A DNA stretch of 64,000 nucleotides from Salvelinus alpinus (Eukaryota; Chordata; Actinopteri; Salmoniformes; Salmonidae). The notes beneath the pieces were generated by a model. That model was not told the DNA's origin, searched no databases, and was given only the letters and a program-made list of their open reading frames with translations. Below are positions 40,115 through 49,691 of the stretch, piece by piece; within the stretch, counting starts at the first letter, position 1, and each line of letters begins with the position of its first letter. Where the stretch lies: positions 32,985,106 to 33,049,105 of the forward strand of contig NC_092100.1 in NCBI RefSeq assembly GCF_045679555.1, in the 5' to 3' direction. A program made the position numbers and the translations under genes.

Positions 40115-40546
40115 TAACTGCTCAAGGTAATCCATCTCCACAGCATTTTACATTCAGTGGTAACTTGGTGTAAAATCAGCTTGGCTTTTGAGTTCTGAAT
40201 ATTTTTACAGATGTTTTGCACTTTCTGTTTCAGGTTTCATCATTGCAATACGAAATGACGCATAGTAAACTGCCCTTATGTGGATATCTCCTATAAGTGG
40301 GCAGGAGGTGGCTTTCTCTCCACTGTGGGAGATCTGCTCCTGTTTGGGAATGCTCTGCTCTACAACTACAAAGTGGCCTACCTGAAGGGTGGCGCAGACC
40401 TCCTGCCTGGCTTCCTCAAACCAGAGACAGCACAGGCTCTGTGGGCATGGTGGACAAGACAGGTCTCCTGGGATAAGGATGGGCTGTATGCGCAGGGCTG
40501 GCTGGTGGTGGAGAAGGATACTGCGACGTTTCCGATTGATGAATGA

Positions 40547-41436
40547 TTTATCATCAGCATTCATTTGTATATTTGAAACTGCTTTTATACGTCTGCCTTT
40601 TATTTTGTATTTATTATAAGATACAATCTTCAACTTTGGAGTGGATTGAATTATAAGTCATTAATTTGGTAGTAATGTTGTAAATCTTGATTGAAAATCA
40701 CCTTTGTGCAATTGCGACTACTCACCACTAAGAAGCAGCAGTCTACTGCTTTTCTATAAATAGGAACCAGTGATTTCTGAAGTCACACGGTGAAGTGTAT
40801 TTTCTAATTAGGTTGGACTTTTGCCCAATCCCCTCCCTCTCTTACTGGTTGCTGGGTCACAGAGAAGTGGTCGAAGAGTCTTTCAATTCGTTAGTAGGTA
40901 AACAGAAGACAGTCCACCCCTCCTCGATAGCTTCTTTTTGGCAAGGAAGCACAAGTGTAACCTACCTCAGAAGTTTTGATATCTGCCACACCTCCAGCGG
41001 TGTGAAAGCACGTACGTTTAAAAATTATATGCTACTTATCCTTTTATCTATAACTGTCTTACGCAACAAACTTAATTTGTATTCATCACTTTACATACTT
41101 ATTTTGGGATCCACCCCTGTCATTTGCCTGATGACACTCGAGTGGAGAAGGAGCTTCTAGGCTTGTTTGACATTGATGATGATAGCATGGTGACTGCCAA
41201 CTGACTGATCTACAAATTACCTTGCATCATTAATAACCCCTCATATTTGTAAATCAGTCAGTCTCAATTTACCCAGGATGCTTAACTGTTTTGAAACTCT
41301 CGAACACGGCCTCTCATTTCATAGAAGCTCATTTTTGTCCATGTTCACGCTCCTGCCGCCGCTCCTCGATTAAGTTTGAACTTCTTTAAAAGGAGGCGAA
41401 CGAGGATGAATGAGAGAGGAAGCAGGAGTTAAATTA
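40547..41436. other. Stretch after the lactb remnant, nothing recognised
   Basis: I looked here for the missing lactb C-terminal region (His-Thr-Gly-Gly) and did not find it on either strand. Confidence 0.5.
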
Positions 41437-41620
41437 ATGTAATTGAGAAAAGGCCAATATCTCAGTTGCATACTCCTCTTGCCTCATCTCCTCAAACCCA
41501 TTGGAGGAGAAGGTCAGAGGGGCAGGACTTATGGATTTACTCATCCAATGGGTTTTGAGAAGGAGATGAGAGAGGACGTGAGGAAAATGCAATTGAGATC
41601 TTCCCACAGTCTTCAATTGT
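41437..41620. repeat. Inverted-repeat MITE-like segment
   Basis: CCTCATCTCCTCAAACCCATT at 41482-41502 is mirrored by AATGGGTTTTGAGAAGGAGA at 41546-41565, and TTGAGAAAAGGCC/CTTCCCACAGTC-like arms lie outside. Short palindromic non-coding element. Confidence 0.5.
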
Positions 41621-42790
41621 TTAATCTACTTTCTCTACTTCAGCAAATCAATTGTAGGTCATGCTGGGTGGAAAGAGCCGTTTGCATTAGGTCTGTTCAA
41701 GTTGTTGGGGACCTATCATGGATCGAAATGGAATTGACCCCAACCCCGGTGTCCCTCATTACTACCTGTCACATTTAAAACTATATAAAACACCTCAGGT
41801 GCACAGTGATAAATGGGGGTGGTCTTCTTGGGCCATGAATACATGAACATGACTCATAGTAGTTCATATGAGATGAGGGACCCTTAGCACCACCTGTTGG
41901 TTGAGGTCTAATGTACATCTGAAATGGAACTGGTGACATTTATGGAGATTATATTATCTGAATTATCTATGATCCAGACTCATTGGTGAACCTCCCATGA
42001 ATGCCAGTACCCCAATGTAAACCATTGTATTTATAGCGGATATTATAATCCTTACTTATAACTCAATTACATTACTTCAATAGTCTTGATTGACATTGAT
42101 TACTGAAGAAAACACAATGCCTTGTTTCCTCATACATTATTTATTATTGTGATTTGTGATATCGCAAATGATGTACACTTTCTGGTGTGTCTTTGTTGTA
42201 TACATTCATTAAATAATACAAGCAAGTTGCTTACTGTAACTAATGCTGTAACTAATGCTCACTTCATGTTTGACTTGAAATGAAAGTTTCACAAATATAT
42301 GCATTATTCTACATTAAAACTAACTGTTCTAATTATCACCCCACTGTGCTCTAATCTACGGTATACCAGGCTCAGAGAAAGCTCACATTCACAATTGAAC
42401 TTCAACACACTATCAAAGCAAACATTGTATTCCTTTTAATGAAGGCATCAGGTATCACTCTTCCATTTTTAAGCATGCATTCTGTGTCAGAGGAAAATAG
42501 CCACTGCATGAAATGCATTGTAACAGGTTATAATCAGTCCTACACCCAGTCACACAGACTGGAGAAAAGGTGGGTGGCTGTGTGTCTACAGCAGCTTCAG
42601 CTTTTGATGGCCACTCAAACAGGCTTGAGGTTTGATGCTTGATGCAAAATGTTTGTGGGTGGAGGTCTCCTCTGTCCTCCTGGTCCTTCGTAGCCACTTC
42701 TCTAGTGGCATCCAGACCCCAAACCATATCATGCCACCGTCCATGAAATCGTTTATTTGAAATATTTTGTTATCCAAATAATATGCAACA
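41621..42790. other. 3' flank of nrg4, nothing recognised
   Basis: Presumably includes the nrg4 3' UTR (minus strand). AATAAA on the minus strand can be read at about 42139-42145 but is some 650 bp past the stop. No other feature seen. Confidence 0.4.
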
Positions 42791-42794
42791 TGCC

Positions 42795-42870
42795 TCATTC
42801 TCTGGACTCTACTCTCCAATACTGTTGTTCACTGTTTTTCTGCTGGTTCTTTGGTTTGGCCTTCCATACC
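42795..42870 (-). CDS. nrg4: nrg4 exon 4 (cytoplasmic tail)
   Basis: 76 nt from acceptor TATTGTTAG to TGA; reads (K)VWKAKPKNQQKNSEQQYWRV and ESRE. No similarity to the mammalian tail visible beyond being short, so this is the least certain exon; it fits by phase and acceptor. Confidence 0.65.
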
Positions 42871-43606
42871 CTAACAATAAAACAAATACAAGGAATGTCT
42901 CAGACCTACAGTAGAAGAAACTGTATCAGACCTGAACGCACTATTCCTGCATACTTGTGCATTCATGAATCAAGCTAAATTAATGTGCTTCTTACTTGCA
43001 GGTGTAGTAGACGACTACTGTGAACACGACTAGAATAAGAAGGACCATGATGACCACAGCAGCGATCAGTCCTGTCTCACCTGCATCGTGTGCAGTGATC
43101 AACAGCTGGTACAGCTCACACCGACTGCATTTGTAGTTCTCACTGCAGCTGAGGGAGAAGGAACAGCGTTATTCTCTAGCAAGCCGTCACCAGCTGAGAA
43201 ACAAGAGCAATGGTAGGTCTACCTGGTCTGAGCTAAAGTAAAACAAAAGCTAAAACACCATGCAGAAGTTCCCAGAACTCCCTTAGCTCATTGCCAAGCA
43301 TCACTTTACACCTGCTTATGGCTGACAAACTATTAGTGACATTAGAGAATAGTGATGGGGGGGAAATGTGGAGAGCATGATAGTAACTTACACACAAGTA
43401 AGAGTGTCCATAAAAGGAATTTTTAAGCATGTTCCTCCATTCATACAGTAGGTCTCTAACTCATTACATGGGTCATCATGGTCTACAAAAAAGACAGAAT
43501 AGATACATTTCAGAAACACTGACACATATAACACATACAGATACATCATGTGGAAATTCTCAACATTCCTTCTCAAATGATTTTGCCAAACTATTTTACC
43601 TGCCAT
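42795..43606 (-). CDS. nrg4: EGF-family ligand, probably neuregulin 4 (nrg4)
   Basis: complement(join(42795..42870, 42996..43148, 43392..43482, 43600..43606)) = 327 nt, 108 residues plus stop; human NRG4 has 115. N-terminus MADHDDPCNELETYC matches human MPTDHEEPCG in position, with no signal peptide, as in NRG4. The EGF domain (residues about 7-46) has six ordered Cys: PC-NELETYC-MNGGTC, LKIPFMDTLTC-V-C, then eight residues and the sixth Cys in KCSRCE. A transmembrane helix follows (GLIAAVVIMVLLILVVFTVV, about residues 60-80), then a short basic tail ending VESRE. All junctions are GT-AG and in phase; the EGF domain is split in its second half, as in neuregulins. ERBB4 would be the expected receptor. 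Betacellulin or epigen are alternatives, but they have signal peptides. Apparently intact; regulation is not visible. Confidence 0.85.
42996..43148 (-). CDS. nrg4: nrg4 exon 3 (last EGF cysteines, juxtamembrane, transmembrane)
   Basis: 153 nt from acceptor TCCCTCAG to donor GTAAGA; reads CSENYKCSRCELYQLLITAH, then DAGET and an 18-22 residue hydrophobic helix ending in YYTC. Confidence 0.88.
43392..43482 (-). CDS. nrg4: nrg4 exon 2 (first four EGF cysteines)
   Basis: 91 nt from acceptor TTTTTTGTAG to donor GTAAGT; reads (D)HDDPCNELETYCMNGGTC and LKIPFMDTLTC plus a split Val codon. Confidence 0.85.
43600..43606 (-). CDS. nrg4: nrg4 exon 1 coding part (ATGGCAG)
   Basis: Seven coding bases, Met-Ala and the first base of Asp, then donor GTAAAA. 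Chosen because it keeps the phase with acceptor TTTTTGTAG at 43483 and puts Met seven residues before the first EGF Cys, as in NRG4 of mammals. The 72-aa minus frame starting at the same ATG simply reads through the intron. Confidence 0.75.
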
Positions 43607-43609
43607 TAT

Positions 43610-44395
43610 TTAATTTTTTCTATCCTGAAGAATGCGACAGAGTTGTTTTAGATCCCCACCTAAGAACGATGTACAATGTACAAAAGTAACAGCTCATTAT
43701 GAATCTACATAGACAACAAGATAGGAAATAACCAGAAAACAGGCAAGATTCATGTTTTGTAATCTTTCTACACTAAAACAAGGCATAACAGAAGTAAGCT
43801 GGTTGTGTGTCCTTAATCATATGAAGGTCTTATCACCTTTGCATGAAAATAATGAAGAGGTTTGTTATTATCTTACCAATAGTATTGTTATGATCCTCTT
43901 CTTACCACCTCATGAAATCCCAGTTTGTGTTAGGGTTAGTGCAGGTTTCTAAGGTGAGTCACAGAGGCAGACTGCTGAAAATAACTCTGACAACTGCTTT
44001 TTCTTGGACCTTTATTAAAGGCACTAATTTGGGCGTGTTCCTTTGAGCCAAGAAATGTTTGTCCACATTGTAAATGGAATGCTAAATGTTAGGATTATCT
44101 CTATTGATTCTGACTCATTTTGGTAGATTGCCTGATATAGTGAAATGGGGTCGTTTTCAATGAGTGCCTCAGAATACAATATTCCCACCATAGAGTAGGT
44201 AAACAAAGGATTTCATGAGCCACTAGTGGAAACGATAGATCATTTTACAACATTGACCTTTCAATAAGAGAATGTGCATTGGTTGTTTACTTTCATACAG
44301 ACAATAGGTGTCTGCAGACACTGTAATGTAATGATACAGGAAGGCATTAGTTTGTCAAAGCCAAGTAATTATGATTGCATCACAAAATCCATCCA
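43610..44395. other. 5' flank of nrg4, nothing recognised
   Basis: Should hold the nrg4 5' UTR and promoter on the minus strand. No repeat or coding segment recognised. Confidence 0.4.
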
Positions 44396-44399
44396 CAGG

Positions 44400-44640
44400 T
44401 GGGAAAGGGGATACCTAGTCAGTTGCACAACTGAATGCATTCAACCAAAATGTGTCTTTCGAATTTAACCCAAACCCTCTGAATCAGAGAGATGTGGGGG
44501 CTGCCTTAGTCGACATCATCGGCACCAAGGGAGCATTTGTTGTTGGGGGTTAGCTGCTTGCTCAAGTGCAGAACGGCAGATTTTTCCACCTTGCTGACTT
44601 GGGGATTCGAACCAGCGACATTTCAGCTACCTGTTGTCTG
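44400..44640 (-). mobile_element. tRNA-derived SINE (same family as 7366-7604)
   Basis: Minus strand: B-box-like GGTTCGAATCCCCAAGTCAG, body TCTGCACTTGAGCAAGCAGC, and the AGAGGGTTTGGGTTAAATTC segment. The head at the right end is damaged. Confidence 0.75.
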
Positions 44641-44884
44641 TGTGATTGACACATGGCTTTACATAGACAACCTATGGGTTTCGTGAGAGACAATGGAATG
44701 ACTGCTAGGCTGAGAGGGAATTGGAGCAAACAGTGCAAGTATGACTGGAATCGTGGCAACTTTGCTTTGAGCTGGGCATCTTAATGACATTCCTCCTGCC
44801 TCAACACTTCCGGCATGCTTGTAAACATTGTTCTGTGGACTTTTTCAAAACCGTTAGCATGTTAACTCATCAGTTTTTATTATA

Positions 44885-45620
44885 CCTAGCAAACGTTCCC
44901 AGAACATTAGCTAAGATTCCCATTAAGTTCTAGTTAGCGTTTTTATCTAACATTAGGATGATAACCTTCAGAGATTTATTTAGATTTTTTATATGTATTT
45001 ATTTTTTAACTCTTTTTCTCCCCAATTTCGTGAAATCCAATTGCGATCCAATTGCGATCTTGTCTCATCACTGCAACACCCCAACAGGCTTGGGAGAGGC
45101 GAAGGTCGAGTCATGCGTCCTCCGAAACATGACCGGCCAAATTGGGCTTCTTAACACCAGCTGCACCAATGTGTCAGAGGAAACACCATTCAACTGACAA
45201 TCAAAGTCAGCCTGCAGGTGCCCGGCCTGCCACAAGAAGTTGCTAAAGTGCGATGAGCCAAGTACAGCCTCCCCAGCCAAACCCTCCCCTAACCCTGACT
45301 ATGCTGGGCCAATTGTGCGCCGCCCTATGGGACTCCCGATCACGCCCTGTTGTGACACAGCCTGGGATCGAACCTGGGTCTGTAGTGACGCCTCAAGCAC
45401 TGCAAAGCTGTGCCTTAGACCGGTGCCACTCGATAGGCCTCAGAGAATGTTTTTGATAAAAAACAATTTGGAATGTTCTCCTAATATTCACTAAAATGTT
45501 GTGCACAACATCTGTAACAACCACCACAAAACATTCCCCAAAAGTTTGTATGTTTGTATAAAACACTTGCCTGATGTTGCAAGAACGTTCCTATAACACA
45601 TTTAATCCTTAAGAGTCTAA
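44885..45620. repeat. GAACATT-type repeat split by a SINE
   Basis: AGCAAACGTTCCCAGAACATT at 44888-44908 and GAACGTTCCTATAACACATT near 45581 belong to the same loose family of repeats as those at 90-470 and 51.7-52.8 kb. The SINE at 44975-45439 is inserted in it. Confidence 0.5.
44975..45439 (-). mobile_element. Full-length tRNA-derived SINE with target duplication
   Basis: Minus strand: GAGTGGCACCGGTCTAAGGC head, B box CCAGGTTCGATCCCAGGCTG, then GACTCCCATAGGGCGGCGCA and a long body with GACTCGACCTTCGCCTCTCC, ending AAATCTAAATAAATC. Flanked by TCAGAGA at 44968-44974 and 45440-45446, a 7-bp target duplication typical of LINE-driven insertion. Confidence 0.88.
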
Positions 45621-45706
45621 GCCAGGGGTTCATACCAAGATTGTCATACCAAGAATCATTCAGCTATTTGATTTAGAATTAGGACCCCTTTAGGTATTAA
45701 ACAAAT

Positions 45707-45871
45707 CAGTGGAGGCTGCTTAGGGGAGGACGGCTCATATTAATGGCTGGAATGGAGTAAATGGAAGGGTATCAAACACATCAAATATGTGGTTTCCATG
45801 TGGTTGATACCATTCCATTGACTCCATTCCAGCCATTAATATGAGCCGTCCTCCCCTCGGCAGCCTCCACC
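45707..45871. mobile_element. Palindromic MITE (~165 bp)
   Basis: Almost its whole length is one hairpin: CAGTGGAGGCTGCTTAGGGG with AGGACGGCTCATATTAATGG on the left, the complement on the right, around a CACATCAAATATGTGG centre. Very common in salmonid genomes. Confidence 0.8.
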
Positions 45872-45879
45872 GAAACATA

Positions 45880-47027
45880 CAGTTGAAGTCGGAGGTTTAC
45901 ATACAGTTAGGTTGGAGTCATTAAAACTCGTTTTTCAACCACTCCACAAATTTCTTGTTAACAAACTATGGTTTTGGCAAGTCGGTTAGAACATCTACTT
46001 TGTGCATGACACAACAATTGTTTACAGACAGATTATTTCACTTATAATTCACTGTATCACATTTCCTGTGGGTCAGAAGTTTACATACACTAAGTTGACT
46101 GTGCCTTTAAACAGCTTGGAAAATTCCAGGAAATGATGTCATGGCTTTAGAAACTTCTGATAGGCTAATTGACATCATTTGAGTCAATTGGAGGTGTACC
46201 TGTGGATGTATTTCAAGGCCTACCTTCAAACTCAGTGCCTCTTTGCTTGACATCATAGGAAAATCAAAAGAAATCAGCCAAGACCTCAGAAAATAAATTG
46301 TAGACCTCCACAAGTCTGGTTCATCCTTAGGAGCAATTTCCAAATGCCTGAAGGTACCACGTTCATCTGTACAAACAATAGTACGCAAGTATAAATACCA
46401 TGGGACCACGCACCCGTCATACTGCTCAGGAAGGAGACGCGAAAATGATGAAAACCTGCTCCAAAGTGCTCAGGACCTCAGACTGTGGTGAAGGTTCACC
46501 TTCCAACAGGACAACGACCCTAAGCGCACAGCCAAGACAATGCAGGAGTGGCTTTGGGACAAGTCTCTGAATGTCCATGAATGGCCCAGCCAGAGCCCTG
46601 ACTTGAACCCGATCGAACATCTTTGGAGAGACTTGAAAATTGCTGTGCAGTGACGCTCCCCATCCAACCTGACAGAGCTTGAGAGGATCTTCATAGAAAA
46701 ATGGGAGAAACTCCCCAAATACAGATGTGCCAAGCTTGTAGCATCATACCCAAGAAGATTCAAGGCTGTAATCACTGCCAAAGGTGCTTCAACAAATTAC
46801 TGAGTAAAGGGTCTGAATACTTATGTAAATGTGATATTTCAGTTAACATTTTTTAATACATTTACATTTTTATGTAAAATGTCTCAAAACCTGTTTTGGG
46901 TTGTCATTATGGGGTGTTGTGTGTAGATTGATGAGGGGAAAAAACAATTTGATACATTTTAGAATATGGCTGTAACGAACAAAATGTGGAAAAAGTCATG
47001 GGGTCTGAATACTTTCTGAATGCACTG
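45880..47027 (+). mobile_element. Chimeric Tc1 element: Sleeping Beauty-type left part, other Tc1 family right part
   Basis: TA flanks at 45878-45879 and 47028-47029. The left end CAGTTGAAGTCGGAGGTTTA and a second copy of the motif at about 46071-46095 (TGGGTCAGAAGTTTACATAC) are the paired direct repeats of Sleeping Beauty/Tss elements. Transposase follows on the plus strand: [11 protein letters not shown], a stop, then [16 protein letters not shown] and [14 protein letters not shown] up to GRRR at 46440. From 46441 the sequence switches to the family seen at 62560-63462 ([16 protein letters not shown], stop; [33 protein letters not shown]), and the right end AAGTATTCAGA-type terminus belongs to that family. 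The switch keeps the reading frame. The first catalytic Asp region is missing. Confidence 0.8.
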
Positions 47028-47058
47028 TATAATAACCCTGGATTGCTGATACCATGTA

Positions 47059-48961
47059 CAGTGGCTTGCAAAAGTATTCACCCCCTTGGCATTTTTCCTA
47101 TTTTGTTGCCTTACAACCTGGAATTAAAATAGATTTTTGGGGGGTTTGTATCATTTGATTTACACAACACTTTGAAGATGCAAATATTTTTTATTGTGAA
47201 ACAAACAAGAAATAAGACAAAAAAACAGACTTGAGCATGCGTAACTATTCACCCCCCCCCCCCCCCCAAAGTCAATACTTTGTAGAGCCACCTTTTGCAG
47301 CAATTACAGGTGCAAGTGTCTTCGGGTATGTCTCTGCAAGCTTGGTACATCTAGCCACTGGGATTTTTACCTATTCTTCAAGGCAAAACTGCTCCAGCTC
47401 CTTCAAGTTGGATGGTGTACAGCAATCTTTAAGTCATACCACAGATTCTCAATTGGAGTGAGGTCTGGGCTTTGACTAGGCCATAAATGTTTCCCCTTAA
47501 ACCACTCGAGTGTTGCTTTAGCAGTATGCTTAGGGTCATTGTCCTGCTGGAAGGTGAACCATCCATCATTCCTTCAATTCTGACCAGTTTCCCAGTCCCT
47601 GTAGATGAAAAACATTCCCACAGCATGATGCTGCCATCACCATGCTTCACTGTGGGGATGGCGTTCTCGGGGTGATGAGAGGTGTTGGGTTTGCACCAGA
47701 CAGTGTTTTCTTTGATGGCCAAAAAGCTCAATTTAGTCTCATCTGACCAGAGTACATTCTTCCATATGTTTGGGGAGTCTCCCACATGCCACTTGCTTAT
47801 TTTTTTCTTTAAGCAATGGCTTTTTTCTGGTCACTCTTCCGTAAAGCCCAGCTCTGTGGAGTGTACGGCTTAAAGTGGTCCTATGGACATATACTCCAAT
47901 CTCCGCTGCGGAGCTTTTCAGCTCCTTCAGAGTTATCTTTGGTCTCTTTGTTGCCTCTGGTTAATGCCCTCCTTGCCTGGTCTGTGAGTTTTGGTGGGCG
48001 GCACTCTCTTGGCAGGTTTGTTGTGGTGCCATATTCTTTCCATTTTTAATAATGGAATTAATGGTGCTCCGTGGGGTGTTCAAAGTTTCTGATATTTTTT
48101 TTATAACCCAACCCTGATCTGTACTTCTCCACAACTTTGTCCCTGACCTGTTTGGAGAGCTCCTTGGTCTTCATGGTGCCACTTGCTTGGTGGTGCCCCT
48201 TGCTTAGTAGTGTTGCAGACTCTGGGCCCTTTCAGAACAGGTGTATATATACTGAGATCATGTGACATTTAGATTACACACTTTATTCAACTAATTATGT
48301 GAATTTTGAAGGTAATTGGTTGCACCAGATCTTATTTAGGGGCTTCATAGCAAATGGGGTGAATACATATGCACGCATCACTTTTCCGTAAAGTTATTTT
48401 TTTCATTTCACTTCACCAATTTGGACTATTTTGTGTATGTCCATTACAGTGATCCCTCGCCACTTCGCGGTTCACTTATCGCGGATTCGCTATTTCGCGG
48501 ATTTTCATAATGCATTTTTTTTTTTTTTTTGGTGCATTGTGCTCTGCATTCTGATTCGCTAAAAACTCACTCCCGCTTCTTGTATCAAAACATGCTACGA
48601 ATTGTGCTATCATTTTGTCGTCTCGTGCAGTTATGTGTACGTACATAAAACAGCTTGGCAAATTTACATTAAGTTGGCCAAATTATCTTGTAATTTCGAA
48701 CATCTCCTAAACCCATAATGTCGACGAAACGGCCTACACGTGAGTCACTGTATTTGTATACATGTAATAGTTGCTAATTGTAAAAAAAAAAAAAAATTAT
48801 ATTTCGCGGATTTCACTTATCGCGGGTCATTTTCGGAACGTAACCCCCGCGATAAACGAGGGATTACTGTACATGAAATCCAAATAAAAATCGATTTAAT
48901 TTACAGGTTGTAATGCTAAAAAATAGGAAAAACGGGGGATGAATACTTTTGCAAGGCACTG
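47059..48961 (-). mobile_element. Tc1-like transposon, interrupted by a MITE
   Basis: TA at 47057-47058 and 48962-48963; inverted ends CAGTGGCTTGCAAAAGTATT and AATACTTTTGCAAGGCACTG. Transposase on the minus strand, visible at 47785-47429: WKNVLWSDETKLSFLAIKEN (first Asp) and [20 protein letters not shown], then a deletion before the second Asp. Without the 423-bp MITE and duplicated TA it would be about 1.48 kb. A C16-type run sits at about 47252-47267. Confidence 0.88.
48447..48869. mobile_element. Mariner/pogo-like MITE with TA target
   Basis: Ends CAGTGATCCCTCGCCACTTC and the complement TAAACGAGGGATTACTG, flanked by TA at 48445-48446 and 48870-48871. Non-coding and AT-rich inside. It sits near the right end of the Tc1 element around it. 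Confidence 0.82.
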
Positions 48962-48969
48962 TATTGGCT

Positions 48970-49560
48970 ATTGAGGGGCTTTGAAGCCCCTGGTCGGCTA
49001 TATTGCCACTCCCCAGTAGGATAAGTTCTCCATAGGAATGAATGGAATTCTATAGTATTTCAATTAAATGTTTAAAGGACAAAATTACATGTATTTAAGT
49101 ATTTTTGTTGTTGTACTGGATACAGTGACATTAGTAATCTCATTAATAAATTAATTTCTAAAGTTTACTAAATATTTCTTGCAATGATGGATGGATGCAC
49201 GGTAGTTTCAACACAGTGCCCATTACCGTTGTCCAGTGTATATGTAAATCATTGGTGCTGATCTAGGATCACTTTGGCTTTTCAGATCATGAAAAATAAG
49301 TACATTTTTACACAATATTTACAGTTTGTCTAAATAGTCATCCTCTCTTTTAGTAGAGTATAGCTGTACCACAATATCCCATTTGTTTCTAAAGAAGCAT
49401 GGTTACAGAATATGTGGGGTTGAACCAGCCACATAATTAACACTCTGAGCCACCAGGGTATAGCTGTGGCCTTGTGGGTTTTTTTCAGTCAAGTATGGTC
49501 AATCAGGACACAGAACATCATTTTGGAATTATTAAAATGTTTCCATCCTCTTCATATGTG
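48970..49560. other. Gene-free stretch
   Basis: No exon or recognised repeat seen. Confidence 0.4.
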
Positions 49561-49691
49561 TACTTGTGTCACGCCCTGACCTTAGAGATCCTTTTTATGT
49601 CTCTATGTTGGTTGGTCAGGGCGTGAGTTGGGGTGGGCATTCTATGTTTTGTTCTATGTTTTCCATTTCTATGTGTTTGGCCGGGTGTGGT

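Larger units (their letters stand above)
37591..40546 (+). pseudogene. lactb: lactb pseudogene (serine beta-lactamase-like mitochondrial protein)
   Basis: LACTB is a mitochondrial penicillin-binding-protein-like protease that forms filaments. Four exon remnants align in order. 37591-37626 reads AIQVKDFVQQIK before donor GTACAG (human: AIESSRDLLHRIK). 37790-37856 reads DEVGVSVLVVRVSVAGTHVW, then CEG. 38485-38638 reads GTTFLYSTHAFTLLSVVVER onward to NDPTI. 40234-40546 includes ISYKWAGGGFLSTVGDLLLF and LLPGFLKPETAQALW. Missing: the exon with the SxxK nucleophile and the C-terminal HTGG region; after VVEKD the frame runs into unrelated sequence and stops at 40544-40546. A Tc1 element interrupts the third remnant, and TGA at 40256-40258 is in frame. 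It lies where LACTB lies next to TPM1 in human. Dead by several independent lesions. Confidence 0.88.

Noticed and set aside
41128-41210. Possible C-terminal coding piece (DDTRVEKELLGLFDIDDD then SMVTAN and stop)
   Set aside because: It looks protein-like, but there is no acceptor at its start, no frame continuing upstream, and no match to the lactb C-terminus or any family I recognise.
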